Shown piece after piece: positions 9,668 through 22,505 of a DNA stretch of 64,000 bases (positions are counted from its first letter, which is position 1; each line of letters opens with the position of its first letter). The position numbers were made by a program, and so were the translations under genes. This stretch comes from Calliopsis andreniformis (Eukaryota; Arthropoda; Insecta; Hymenoptera; Andrenidae), in assembly GCF_051401765.1 (NCBI RefSeq), contig NW_027480423.1, forward strand, positions 2,108,001 to 2,172,000, in the 5' to 3' direction. The notes under the pieces were generated by a model. That model saw only the letters and a program-made list of their open reading frames with translations. It was not told where the DNA came from and made no database searches.

Positions 9668-12359
9668 ATACAATAAAGATGCAACAGTTTTTCCATCGTA
9701 CAACAGGAATAACTGTTAACAGTGTGAAAGTACTGGTCATTTCTACGTTCCGGGTAACCTAGGTTTCACTCTAGGGCGTTGCTCCACCAGATCGAATAGC
9801 TAGCGCCATAGAAGTCAACGCCCGAAGCATAAAATACAAAAAAATAGAACAGTTTTTCCATGTGTAAAACGAATTATTGCTACCAGTGTGAACGTTATGG
9901 TCATTTCTACGTTCCGGGCAACCTAGGCTTGACCCTAGGGCGTTGTTCCACCAGATGGAATAGTTAGGGCCTAAGAAGTCAACGCCAGAAACATAAAATA
10001 CGATACAAATACAACAGCTTTTCCATCGTAGAAAACGAATAATGGCAACCAGTGTGAAAGTTATGGTCATTTCTACGTTCCGAGCCACCTAGGCTTTACT
10101 CTAGGGCCTTGCTCCACCAGATCGAACAGTTAGGGCCTTAGATGTCAACGCCACATGCATAAAATACAATGAAGGTGCAACAGTTTTTCCATCGTATAAC
10201 AGAAATAACTGCAACCAGTGTGAAAGTACTGGTCATTTCTACGTTCAGGGTAACCTAGGTTTCACTCTAGGGCGTTGGTCCACCAGATAGAATAGCTAGG
10301 GCCTTAGAAGTGAACGCCCGAAGCATAAAATACAAAAAAAAAGAACAGTTTTTCCATCGTATAAAACGAATAATAGCAACCAGTGTGAAAGTTATGGTCA
10401 TTTCTACGTTCCGGGCAACCTAGGCTTCACTCAAGGGCGTTGCTCCACCAGATCGAATAGTTAGGGCCTTAGAAGTCAACGCCAGAAGCATAAAATACAA
10501 TAAAGATGCAACAGTTTTTCCATCGTACGACAGGAATAACTGCAAACAGTGTGAAAGTACTGGTCATTTCTAGGTTCCGGGTAACCTAGGTTTCACTATT
10601 GGGCGTTGCTCCACCAGATCGGATAGCTAGGGCCTTAGAAGTTAACGCCTGAAGCATAAAATACAAAAAAATAGAACAGTTTTTCCATGTGTAAAACGAA
10701 TAATTGCTGCCAGTGTGAACGTTATGGTCATTTCTACGTTCCGGGCAACCTAGGCTTCACTCTAGGGCGTTGCTCCACTAGATCGAATAGTTAGGGCCTT
10801 AGAAGTCAACGCCAGAAGCATAAAATACAATAAAGATGCAACAGTTTTTCCATCATACAACAAGAATAACTGCAAACAGTGTGAAAGTACAGGTATTTCT
10901 ACGTTCCGGGTAACCTAGGTTTCACTCTAGGGCGTTGCTCCACCAGATCGAATAGCTAGGGCCTTCGAAGTTAACGCCCGAAGCATAAAATGCAAAATAA
11001 GTAGAACAGTTGTTCCATTGTATAAAACGAATAACTGCAACCAGTGTGAAAGTACTGGTCATTTCTACGTTCCGCGCAACCTAGGCTTCACTCTAGGGCG
11101 TTGTTCCACCAGATGGAATGGTTAGGGCCTAAGAAGTCAACGCCAGAAGCATAAAATACGATATAAATACAACAGTTTTTCCATCGTATAAAATGAATAA
11201 TTGCAGACATTGTGAAAGTAATGGTCATTTCTACGTTCCGGTCAACCTAGGCGTCACTCTAGGGCGTTGCTCCACCACATCTAATAGCTACGGCCTTAGA
11301 AGTCAACGCCAGGAGCATAAAATACAATAAAAATGCAGCAGTTTTTCCATCGTATAGCATGACTAATTGCAACCAGTGCGAAAGTAATGCTCATATCGAC
11401 ATTTCGGGCATCCTAGACTAAACTCTGAGGCGTTCCTCCACCAGAACGAAGAGTTAGGCCCTTAGAAGTCAACGCGAGGAGCATAAACTACAAAATAAAT
11501 ACAACAGTCTTTCCATCGTATAAAACGAATAATTGCAACCGGTGTGAAAGTACTGGTCATTTCTACGTTCCGGGCAACCTAGGCTTGACCCTAGGGCGTT
11601 GTTCCACCGAATGGAATAGTTAGGGCCTAAGAAGTCAACGCCCGAAGCATAAAATGCAAAATAAATACAACAGTTTTTCATTGTATAAAACGAATAACTG
11701 CAACCGGTATGAAAGTACTGGTCATTTCTACGTTCCGGGGAACCTAGGCTTCACTCAAGGGCGTTGCTCCACCAGATCGAATAGTTAGGGCCTTAGAAGT
11801 CAACGCCAGAAGCATAAAATACAATAAAGATGCAACAGTTTTTCCATCGTACAACAGGAATAACTGCAAACATTGTGAAAGTACTGGTCATTTCTACGTT
11901 CCGGGTAACCTAGGTTTCACTATTGGGCGTTGCTCCACCAGATCGAATAGCTAGGGCCTTAGAAGTTAACGCCTGAAGCATAAAATACAAAAAAATAGAA
12001 CAGTTTTTCCATGTGTAAAACGAATAATTGCTACCAGTGTGAACGTTATGGTCATTTCTACGTTCCGGGCAACCTAGGCTTCACACTAGGGCGTTGCTCC
12101 ACCAGATCGAATAGTTAGGGCCTTAGAAGTCAACGCCAGAAGCATAAAATACAAAAAAGATGCAACAGTTTTTCCGTCATACAACAGGAATAACTACAAA
12201 CAGTGTGATAGTACTGGTCATTTCTACTTCCCGGGAAACCTACGCTTCACTCTAGGGCGTTGCTCCACCAGATCGAATAGTTAGGGCCTTAGAAGTCAGC
12301 GCCCGAAGCATAAGATGCAAAATGAATAGAACAGTTTTTCATTGTACAAAACGAATAAC
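9668..12359. repeat. A-derived, partly scrambled monomers
   Basis: 9668-10115 follows HOR-A from about 712 at displacement 8956 and then jumps to the end and start of the A unit near 10080-10250. From 10300 the monomers are A-like but not in HOR-A order. Local copies are visible: the CACTATTGGGCG monomer at about 10591 recurs at about 11915 (displacement 1324, 8 monomers), and 12100-12420 recurs at about 14090-14410 (displacement 1988, 12 monomers, including CCTACGCTTCACTC). Identity within these pairs is lower than in the A or B HORs. A divergent type U monomer lies inside this stretch. Confidence 0.75.
11330..11500. repeat. Type U monomer (divergent subtype), first occurrence
   Basis: Reads GTATAGCATGACTAATTGC, GCTCATATCGACATTTCGGG and CTCTGAGGCGTT where ordinary monomers have GTATAAAACGAATAATTGC, GGTCATTTCTACGTTCCGGG and CTCTAGGGCGTT. 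It lacks the CCTAGG palindrome. Close relatives lie near 14640, 18950, 21770, 26085, 29230, 34705 and 62730. It is followed by a monomer with GAGCATAAACTACAAAATAA, a pairing also kept in the other copies. Confidence 0.8.
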
Positions 12360-14116
12360 TGCAACCGGTGTGAAAGTACTGGTCCTTTCTACGTTCCGGG
12401 CAACCTAGGCTTCACTCTAGGGCGTTGCTCGACCAGATAGAATAGTTAGGGCCTTAGAAGTCAACGCCAGAAGCATAAAATACAATAAGGATGCAACAGT
12501 TTTTCCATCGTACAACAGGAGTAACTGCAAACAGTGTGAAAGTACTGGTTATTTCTACGTTCCTGGTAACCTAGGTTTCACTCTAGGGCGTTGCTCCACC
12601 AGATCGAATAGCTAGGTCCTTAGAAGTCAACGCCCCAAGTATAAAATACAAAAAAATAGAACAGTTGTTCCATTGTATAAAACGAATAACTGCAACCAGT
12701 GTCAAAGTACTGGTCATTTCTACGTTCCGGGCAACCTAGGCTTCACTGTAGGGCGTTGCTCCACCAAATCTAATAGTTAGGGCCTTAGAAGTCAACGCCC
12801 GAAGCATAAAATACAATATAAGTACAACAGTTTTTCCATTGTATAAAATGAATGATGGCGAACATTGTGAAAGTAATGGTCATATCTACGTTCCGGGCAA
12901 CCTAGGCTTGACCCTAGGGCGTTGTTCCGCCAGATGGAATAGTTAGGGCCAAAGTAGTCAACACCAGAAGCATAAAATACGATACAAATACAACAGCTTT
13001 TCCATCGTAGAAAACGAATTATTGCAGACATTGTGAAAGTAATGGCCGTTTCTACGTTCCGAGAAACCTAGGCTTCACTCTAGGGCGTTGCTCCACCAGA
13101 TCGAATAGTTAGGGCCTTAGAAGTGAACGACAGAAGCATAAAATACAATAAAGATGCAACAGTTTTTCCATCATACAACAGGAATAACTGCAAACAGTGT
13201 CAAAGTACTGGTCATTTCTACTTCCCGGGCAACCTAGGCTTCACTCTAGGGCGTTGCTCCACCATATCGAATAGTTAGGGCCTTAGAAGTCAGCGCCCGA
13301 AGCATAAAATGCAAAATAAATAGAACAGTTGTTCCATTGTATAAAACGAATAACTGCAACCAGTGTGAAAGTACTGGTCATTTCTACGTCCCGGCAACCT
13401 AGGCTCCACCCTAGGGCGTTGTTCCACCAGATCGAATAGTTAGGGCCTAAGAAGTCAACGCCAGAAGCATAAAATACGATATAAATACAACAGCTTTTCC
13501 ATCGTACAAAACGAATAATGGTAACCAGTGTGAATGTTATGGTCATTTCTACGTTCCGGTCAACCTAGGCTTCACTCTAGGACGTTGGTCCACCAGATCG
13601 AATAGTTAGGGCCTATGAAGTCAACGCCAGAAGCATAAAATACGATACAAATACAACAGCGTTTCCATCGTAGAAGACGGATAATGGCAACCAGTGTGAA
13701 AGTTATGGTCATTTCTACGTTCCGAGCAACCTAGGCTTTACTCTAGGCCGTTGCTCCACCAGATCGAATAGTTAGGGCCTTTGAAGTCAACGCCAGAAGC
13801 ATAAATTACAATAAAGATGCAACAGTTTTTCCATCATACAACAAGAATAACTGCAAACAGTGTGAAAGTACAGGTCATTTCTACGTTCCGGGTAACCTAG
13901 GTTTCGCTCTAGGGCGTTGCTCCACCAGATCGAATAGTTAGGGCCTTAGAAGTCAGCGCCCGAAGCATAAAATGCAAAATAAATAGAACAGTTTTTCATT
14001 GTATAAAACGAATAACTGCAACCAGTGTGAAAGTACCGGTCATTTCTACGTTCCGGGCAACCTAGGCTTCACTCTAGGGCGTTGCTCCACCAGATCGAAT
14101 AGTTAGGGCCTTAGAA
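12360..14116. repeat. Region C, block C1 (copied at 15841 with one extra monomer)
   Basis: 12360-13221 matches 15841-16702 at displacement 3481 (21 monomers). From 13222 the match continues at displacement 3647 (22 monomers) to about 14116/17764. The shift of exactly one monomer shows that the right copy carries an extra unit. Diagnostic words are GCTCGACCAGATAGAATAG (12429) and GGGCCAAAGTAGTCAACACC (12956). The block also supplies pieces of 23.2-24.3, 27.0-27.9 and 30.6-32.4 kb. Confidence 0.85.
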
Positions 14117-14549
14117 GGCAACGCCAGAAGCATAAAATACAAAAAAGATGCAACAGTTTTTCCGTCATACAACAGGAATAACTGCAAACAGTGTGATAGT
14201 ACTGGTCATTTCTACTTCCCGGGAAACCTACGCTTCACTCTAGGGCGTTGCTCCACCAGATCGAATAGTTAGGGCCTTAGAAGTCAGCGCCCGAAGCATA
14301 AAATGCAAAATGAATAGAACAGTTTTTCATTGTATAAAACGAATATCTGCAACCGGTGTGAAAGTACTGGTCATTTCTACGTTCCGGGCAACCTAGGCTT
14401 CACTCAAGGGCGTTGCTCCACCAGATCGAATAGTTAGGGCCTTAGAAGTCAACGCCAGAAGCATAAAATACAATAAAGATGCAACAGTTTTTCCATCGTT
14501 CAACAGGAATAACTGCAAACAGTGTGAAAGTACTGGTCATTTCTACGTT
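14117..14549. repeat. Monomers shared with 12.1-12.5 kb
   Basis: Continues the monomers of 12118-12420 at displacement 1988 (12 monomers): TACAAAAAAGATG, then CCTACGCTTCACTC, then a monomer with GCAACCGGTGTGAAAG and CACTCAAGGGCG. It ends where the next block (GTAACCTAGGCGTCACTC) begins. Confidence 0.65.
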
Positions 14550-15418
14550 CCGGGTAACCTAGGCGTCACTCTAGGGCGTCGCTCCACCATGTCTAGTAGC
14601 TACGGCCTTAGAAGTCAACGCCAGAAGCACAAAATAGAATAAAAATGCAGCATTTTCTCCATCGTATAGCATGGCTAATTGCAACCAGTGCGAAAGTAAC
14701 GCTCATATCGATATTTCGGGCAACCTAGACTTAACTGTGAGGCGTTGCTCCACCAGATCGAAGAGTTAGGGCCTTAGAAGTCAACGCCAGGAGAATAAAC
14801 TACAAAATAAATACAACAGTCTTTCCATCGTATAAAACGAATAATTGCAACCTGTGCGATGGTTATGGACATATCTACGTTCCGGGCAACCTAGGCTTCA
14901 CTGTGGGGCGTTGCTCCACCAAATCGAATAGTTAGGGCCTTAGAAGCCAACGCCCGAAGCATAAAATACAATATAAGTACAACAGTATTTCCATCGTATA
15001 AAATGAATGATTGCGAACATTGTGAAGGTAATGGTCATTTCTACGTTCCGGGCAACCTAGGTTTGACCCTAGGGCGTTGTTCCACCAGATGGAATAATTA
15101 GGGCCTAAGAAGTCAACGCCAGAAGCATAAAATACGATACAAATACAACAGCTTTTCCATCGTAGAAAACGAATAATTGCAGGCATTGTGAAAGTAATGG
15201 TCGTTTCTACGTTCCGAGCAACCTAGGCTTCACTCGAGGGCGTTGCTCCACCAGACCGAATAGTTAAGGCCTTAGAAGTCAACGCCAGAAGCATAAAATA
15301 CAATAAAGATGCAACAGTTTTTCCGTCATACAACAGGAATAACTGCAAACAGTATGAAAGTACTGGTCATTTCTACTTCCCGGGAAACCTAGGCTTCACT
15401 CTAGGGCGTTGCTCCACC
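14550..15418. repeat. Block with type U monomer, recurs at about 18860-19728
   Basis: Matches 18860-19728 at displacement 4310 (26 monomers) with few differences. It includes the CCATGTCTAGTAGCTACGGC monomer, a type U monomer (14640-14760, CGCTCATATCGATATTTCGG), CTGTGCGATGGTTATGGAC and the GTATTTCCATCGTATAAAATG monomer. Further copies lie at 21678-22505, 26366-26880 (second half only) and 29140-29990. This makes it one of the most copied segments of region C. Confidence 0.82.
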
Positions 15419-15840
15419 AGATCGAATAGTTAGGGCCTTAGAAGTCAACGCCTGAAGCATAAAATACAATAAAGATGCAACAGTTTTTCCATCGTTCAAC
15501 AGGAATAACTGCAAACAGTGTGAAAGTACTGGTCATTTCTACGTTCCGGGTAACCTAGGTTTCACTCTAGGGCGTTGCTCCACCAGATAGAATAGCTAGG
15601 GACTTATAATTCAATTCCAGAAGAATAAAATACAATACAAGTACAACAGTTTTTCCATCGTATAAAATGTGTATTTGCAAAAATTGTGACAGTAATGGTC
15701 ATTTCTACGTCCGGGCAACCTATGCGACACTCAAGGGCATTGCTCCACCACATCTAATAACTACGGCCTTAGGAGTCAACGCCAGATGCATAAAATACGA
15801 TATAAATACAACAGCTTTTCCATCGTATAAAACGAATAAT
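15419..15840. repeat. Link segment with R-type monomers
   Basis: Carries CATCGTTCAACAGG, CCAGATAGAATAGCTAGGGA and CTATGCGACACTCAAGGGCA, and then passes straight to CTTTTCCATCGTATAAAACG, skipping one monomer of module R. From about 15440 it matches 22733 onward at displacement 7293 (44 monomers), continuing into the C1 copy. Confidence 0.75.
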
Positions 15841-17764
15841 GGCAACCAGTGTGAAAGTACTGGTCATTTCTACGTTCCGGGCAACCTAGGCTTCACTCTA
15901 GGGCGTTGCTCGACCAGATAGAATAGTTAGGGCCTTAGAAGTCAACGCCAGAAGCATAAAATACAATAAGGATGCAACAGTTTTTCCATCGTACAACAGG
16001 AGTAACTGCAAACAGTGTGAAAGTACTGGTTATTTCTACGTTCCTGGTAACCTAGGTTTCACTCTAGGGCGTTGCTCCACCAGCTCGAATAGCTAGGTCC
16101 TTAGAAGTCAACGCCCCAAGTATAAAATACAAAAAAATAGAACAGTTGTTCCATTGTATAAAACGAATAACTGCAACCAGTGTCAAAGTACTGGTCATTT
16201 CTACGTTCCGGGCAACCTAGGCTTCACTGTAGGGCGTTGCTCCACCAAATCTAATAGTTAGGGCCTTAGAAGTCAACGCCCGAAGCATAAAATACAATAT
16301 AAGTACAACAGTTTTTCCATCGTATAAAATGAATGATGGCGAACATTGTGAAAGTAATGGTCATATCTACGTTCCGGGCAACCTAGGCTTGACCCTAGGG
16401 CGTTGTTCCGCCAGATGGAATAGTTAGGGCCAAAGTAGTCAACACCAGAAGCATAAAATACGATACAAATACAACAGCTTTTCCATCGTAGAAAACGAAT
16501 TATTGCAGACATTGTGAAAGTAATGGCCGTTTCTACGTTCCGAGAAACCTAGGCTTCACTCTAGGGCGTTGCTCCACCAGATCGAATAGTTAGGGCCTTA
16601 GAAGTGAACGACAGAAGCATAAAATACAATAAAGATGCAACAGTTTTTCCATCATACAACAGGAATAACTGCAAACAGTGTCAAAGTACTGGTCATTTCT
16701 ACGTTCCGGGCAACCTAGGCTTCACTGTAGGGCGTTGCTCCAACAAATCTAATAGTTAGGGCCTTAGAAGTCAACGCCCGAAGCAAAAAATACAATATAA
16801 GTACAACAGTTTTTCCATCGTATAAAATGAATGATGGCGAACATTGTGAAAGTAATGGTCATTTCTACTTCCCGGGCAACCTAGGCTTCACTCTAGGGCG
16901 TTGCTCCACCATATCGAATAGTTAGGGCCTTAGAAGTCAGCGCCCGAAGCATAAAATGCAAAATAAATAGAACAGTTGTTCCATTGTATAAAACGAATAA
17001 CTGCAACCAGTGTGAAAGTACTGGTCATTTCTACGTCCCGGCAACCTAGGCTCCACCCTAGGGCGTTGTTCCACCAGATCGAATAGTTAGGGCCTAAGAA
17101 GTCAACGCCAGAAGCATAAAATACGATATAAATACAACAGCTTTTCCATCGTACAAAACGAATAATGGTAACCAGTGTGAATGTTATGGTCATTTCTACG
17201 TTCCGGTCAACCTAGGCTTCACTCTAGGACGTTGGTCCACCAGATCGAATAGTTAGGGCCTATGAAGTCAACGCCAGAAGCATAAAATACGATACAAATA
17301 CAACAGCGTTTCCATCGTAGAAGACGGATAATGGCAACCAGTGTGAAAGTTATGGTCATTTCTACGTTCCGAGCAACCTAGGCTTTACTCTAGGCCGTTG
17401 CTCCACCAGATCGAATAGTTAGGGCCTTTGAAGTCAACGCCAGAAGCATAAATTACAATAAAGATGCAACAGTTTTTCCATCATACAACAAGAATAACTG
17501 CAAACAGTGTGAAAGTACAGGTCATTTCTACGTTCCGGGTAACCTAGGTTTCGCTCTAGGGCGTTGCTCCACCAGATCGAATAGTTAGGGCCTTAGAAGT
17601 CAGCGCCCGAAGCATAAAATGCAAAATAAATAGAACAGTTTTTCATTGTATAAAACGAATAACTGCAACCAGTGTGAAAGTACCGGTCATTTCTACGTTC
17701 CGGGCAACCTAGGCTTCACTCTAGGGCGTTGCTCCACCAGATCGAATAGTTAGGGCCTTAGAAG
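15841..17764. repeat. Block C1, second copy with one extra monomer
   Basis: Copy of 12360-14116. The extra unit occupies about 16703-16868 and reads CTGTAGGGCGTTGCTCCAAC, then AGCAAAAAATACAATATAAG. It resembles the neighbouring monomer that starts near 16250, so a single-monomer unequal exchange within the block explains it. The same enlarged form is present around 31.4-31.7 kb (displacement 14755). Confidence 0.85.
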
Positions 17765-19687
17765 TCAACGCCAGAAGCATAAAATACAATAAAGATGCAA
17801 CAGTTTTTCCGTCATACAACAGGAATAACTGCAAACAGTATGAAAGTACTGGTCATTTCTACTTCCCGGGAAACCTAGGCTTCACTCTAGGGCGTTGCTC
17901 CACCAGATCGAATAGTTAGGGCCTCAGAAGTCAGCGCCCGATGCATAAAATGCAAAATAAATAGAACAGCTTTTCATTGTATAAAACGAATAACTGCAAC
18001 CAGTGTGAAAGTACTGGTCATTTCTACGTTCCGGGCAACCTAGGCTTCACTCTAGGGCGTTTCTCCACCAGATCGAATAGTTAGGGCCTTAGAAGTCAAC
18101 GCCAGAAGCATAAAATACAATAAAGATGCAACAGTTTTTCCATCGTTCAACAGGAATAACTGCAAACAGTGTGAAAGTACTGGTCATTTCTACGTTCCGG
18201 GTAACCTAGGTTTCACTCTAGGGCGTTGCTCCACCAGATAGAATAGCTAGGGACTTATAATTCAATTCCAGAAGAATAAAATACAATACAAGTACAACAG
18301 TTTTTCCATCGTATAAAATGTATATTTGCAAAAATTGTGACAGTAATGGTCATTTCTACGTCCGGGCATCCTATGCGACACTCAAGGGCATTGCTCCACC
18401 ACATCTAATAACTACGGCCTTAGGAGTCAACGCCAGATGCATAAAATACGATATAAATACAACAGTTTTTCCACTGTATAAAACGAATAACTGCAACCAG
18501 TGTGAAAGTAATGGTCATTTCTACGTTCCGGTCAACCTAGGCGTCACTCTAGGGCGTTGCACCACAACATCTAATATCTACGGCCTTAGAAGTCAACGCC
18601 AGGAGCATAAAATACAATATAAATACAACAGCTTTTCCATCGCATAAAATGAACGATTGCGAACATTGTGAAAGTAATGGTCATTTCTACGTTCCGGGCA
18701 ACCTACGCTTGACCCTAGGGCGTTGTTCCACCAGATGGAATAGTTAGGGCCTAAGAAGTCAACGCCAGAAGCATAAAATACGATACAAATACAACAGCTT
18801 TTCCATCGTAGAAAACGAATAATTGCAAACAGTGTGAAAGTAATGGTCATTTCTACGTTCCGGGGAACTTAGGCGTCACTCTAGGGCGTTGCTCCACCAT
18901 GTCTAGTAGCTACGGCCTTAGAAGTCAACGCCAGAAGCACAAAATAGAATAAAAATGCAGCATTTTTTCCATCGTACAGCATGGCTAATTGCAACCAGTG
19001 CGAAAGTAACGCTCATATCGATATTTCGGGCAACCTAGACTTAACTCTGAGGCGTTGCTCCACCAGATCGAAGAGTTAGGGCCTTAGAAGTCAACGCCAG
19101 GAGAATAAACTACAAAATAAATACAACAGTCTTTCCATCGTATAAAACGAATAATTGCAACCTGTGCGATGGTTATGGACATATCTACGTTCCGGGCAGC
19201 CTAGGCTTCACTGTGGGGCGTTGCTCCACCAAATCGAATAGTTAGGGCCTTAGAAGCCAACGCCCGAAGCATAAAATACAATATAAGTACAACAGTATTT
19301 CCATCGTATAAAATGAATGATTGCGAACATTGTGAAGGTAATGGTCATTTCTACGTTCCGGGCAACCTAGGTTTGACCCTAGGGCGTTGTTCCACCAGAT
19401 GGAATAGTTAGGGCCTAAGAAGTCAACGCCAGAAGCATAAAATACGATACAAATACAACAGCTTTTCCATCGTAGAAAACGAATAATTGCAGGCATTGTG
19501 AAAGTAATGGTCGTTTCTACGTTCCGAGCAACCTAGGCTTCACTCGAGGGCGTTGCTCCACCAGACCGAATAGTTAGGGCCTTAGAAGTCAACGCCAGAA
19601 GCATAAAATACAATAAGGATGCAACAGTTTTTCCGTCATACAACAGGAATAACTGCAAACAGTATGAAAGTACTGGTCATTTCTACT
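16870..19687. repeat. 17-monomer tandem duplication P, copy 1 (2818 bp)
   Basis: The stretch is followed directly by its own copy at displacement 2818. Position 16930 equals 19748, 18318 equals 21136 and 19242 equals 22060. Overlap with block C1 on the left is real: the duplication joined the right part of C1 to the 14.55-15.42 kb type block, and the unit was then doubled. The left edge is where CTTCCCGGGCAACC becomes shared with the start of copy 2. Confidence 0.88.
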
Positions 19688-22505
19688 TCCCGGGAAACCT
19701 AGGCTTCACTCTAGGGCGTTGCTCCACCATATCGAATAGTTAGGGCCTTAGAAGTCAGCGCCCGAAGCATAAAATGCAAAATAAATAGAACAGTTGTTCC
19801 ATTGTATAAAACGAATAACTGCAACCAGTGTGAAAGTACTGGTCATTTCTACGTCCCGGCAACCTAGGCTCCACCCTAGGGCGTTGTACCACCAGATCGA
19901 ATAGTTAGGGCCTAAGAAGTCAACGCCAGAAGCATAAAATACGATATAAATACAACAGCTTTTCCATCGTACAAAACGAATAATGGTAACCAGTGTGAAT
20001 GTTATGGTCATTTCTACGTTCCGGTCAACCTAGGCTTCACTCTAGGACGTTGGTCCACCAGATCGAATAGTTAGGGCCTATGAAGTCAACGCCAGAAGCA
20101 TAAAATACGATACAAATACAACAGCGTTTCCATCGTAGAAGACGGATAATGGCAACCAGTGTGAAAGTTATGGTCATTTCTACGTTCCGAGCAACCTAGG
20201 CTTTACTCTAGGCCGTTGCTCCACCAGATCGAATAGTTAGGGCCTTTGAAGTCAACGCCAGAAGCATAAATTACAATAAAGATGCAACAGTTTTTCCATC
20301 ATACAACAAGAATAACTGCAAACAGTGTGAAAGTACAGGTCATTTCTACGTTCCGGGTAACCTAGGTTTCGCTCTAGGGCGTTGCTCCACCAGATCGAAT
20401 AGTTAGGGCCTTAGAAGTCAGCGCCCGAAGCATAAAATGCAAAATAAATAGAACAGTTTTTCATTGTATAAAACGAATAACTGCAACCAGTGTGAAAGTA
20501 CTGGTCATTTCTACGTTCCGGGCAACCTAGGCTTCACTCTAGGGCGTTGCTCCACCAGATCGAATAGTTAGGGCCTTAGAAGTCAACGCCAGAAGCATAA
20601 AATACAATAAAGATGCAACAGTTTTTCCGTCATACAACAGGAATAACTGCAAACAGTATGAAAGTACTGGTCATTTCTACTTCCCGGGAAACCTAGGCTT
20701 CACTCTAGGGCGTTGCTCCACCAGATCGAATAGTTAGGGCCTCAGAAGTCAGCGCCCGATGCATAAAATGCAAAATAAATAGAACAGCTTTTCATTGTAT
20801 AAAACGAATAACTGCAACCAGTGTGAAAGTACTGGTCATTTCTACGTTCCGGGCAACCTAGGCTTCACTCTAGGGCGTTTCTCCACCAGATCGAATAGTT
20901 AGGGCCTTAGAAGTCAACGCCAGAAGCATAAAATACAATAAAGATGCAACAGTTTTTCCATCGTTCAACAGGAATAACTGCAAACAGTGTGAAAGTACTG
21001 GTCATTTCTACGTTCCGGGTAACCTAGGTTTCACTCTAGGGCGTTGCTCCACCAGATAGAATAGCTAGGGACTTATAATTCAATTCCAGAAGAATAAAAT
21101 ACAATACAAGTCCAACAGTTTTTCCATCGTATAAAATGTATATTTGCAAAAATTGTGACAGTAATGGTCATTTCTACGTCCGGGCAACCTATGCGACACT
21201 CAAGGGCATTGCTCCACCACATCTAATAACTACGGCCTTAGGAGTCAACGCCAGATGCATAAAATACGATATAAATACAACAGTTTTTCCACTGTATAAA
21301 ACGAATAAATGCAACCAGTGTGAAAGTAATGGTCATTTCTACGTTCCGGTCAACCTAGGCGTCACTCTTGGGCGTTGCACCACAACATCTAATATCTACG
21401 GCCTTAGAAGTCAACGCCAGGAGCATAAAATACAATATAAATACAACAGCTTTTCCATCGCATAAAATGAACGATTGCGAACATTGTGAAAGTAATGGTC
21501 ATTTCTACGTTCCGGGCAACCTACGCTTGACCCTAGGGCGTTGTTCCACCAGATGGAATAGTTAGGGCCTAAGAAGTCAACGCCAGAAGCATAAAATACG
21601 ATACAAATACAACAGCTTTTCCATCGTAGAAAACGAATAATTGCAAACAGTGTGAAAGTAATGGTCATTTCTACGTTCCGGGGAACCTAGGCGTCACTCT
21701 AGGGCGTTGCTCCACCATGTCTAGTAGCTACGGCCTTAGAAGTCAACGCCAGAAGCACAAAATAGAATAAAAATGCAGCATTTTTTCCATCGTACAGCAT
21801 GGCTAATTGCAACCAGTGCGAAAGTAACGCTCATATCGATATTTCGGGCAACCTAGACTTAACTCTGAGGCGTTGCTCCACCAGATCGAAGAGTTAGGGC
21901 CTTAGAAGTCAACGCCAGGAGAATAAACTACAAAATAAATACAACAGTCTTTCCATCGTATAAAACGAATAATTGCAACCTGTGCGATGGTTATGGACAT
22001 ATCTACGTTCCGGGCAACCTAGGCTTCACTGTGGGGCGTTGCTCCACCAAATCGAATAGTTAGGGCCTTAGAAGCCAACGCCCGAAGCATAAAATACAAT
22101 ATAAGTACAACAGTATTTCCATCGTATAAAATGAATGATTGCGAACATTGTGAAGGTAATGGTCATTTCTACGTTCCGGGCAACCTAGGTTTGACCCTAG
22201 GGCGTTGTTCCACCAGATGGAATAGTTAGGGCCTAAGAAGTCAACGCCAGAAGCATAAAATACGATACAAATACAACAGCTTTTCCATCGTAGAAAACGA
22301 ATAATTGCAGGCATTGTGAAAGTAATGGTCGTTTCTACGTTCCGAGCAACCTAGGATTCACTCGAGGGCGTTGCTCCACCAGACCGAATAGTTAGGGCCT
22401 TACAAGTCAACGCCAGAAGCATAAAATACAATAAGGATGCAACAGTTTTTCCGTCATACAACAGGAATAACTGCAAACAGTATGAAAGTACTGGTCATTT
22501 CTACT
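19688..22505. repeat. 17-monomer tandem duplication P, copy 2 (2818 bp)
   Basis: Roughly 99% identical to copy 1 by eye. Differences include TTGTTCC to TTGTACC near 19887, GGGCATCC to GGGCAACC near 21184, ATAACTGC to ATAAATGC near 21306 and CTCTAGGG to CTCTTGGG near 21366. After 22505 the third round is not completed. The sequence instead resumes from the middle of the unit (displacement 1824, 11 monomers, from about 20720). Confidence 0.88.

Noticed and set aside
7632..12359. Possible transposon insertion explaining the patchwork
   Set aside because: Every piece is satellite in register with the 166-base rhythm. No terminal repeats, target duplications or foreign coding sequence are present.
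18318..18647. Plus-strand open frame of 109 codons, repeated at 21136 and in part at 15667, 22960, 28764 and 30422
   Set aside because: It depends on a one-base deletion (ACGTCCGGG for ACGTTCCGGG) in module R that happens to join two open stretches. The 8.4 kb relative without the deletion opens differently. No sign of coding selection.
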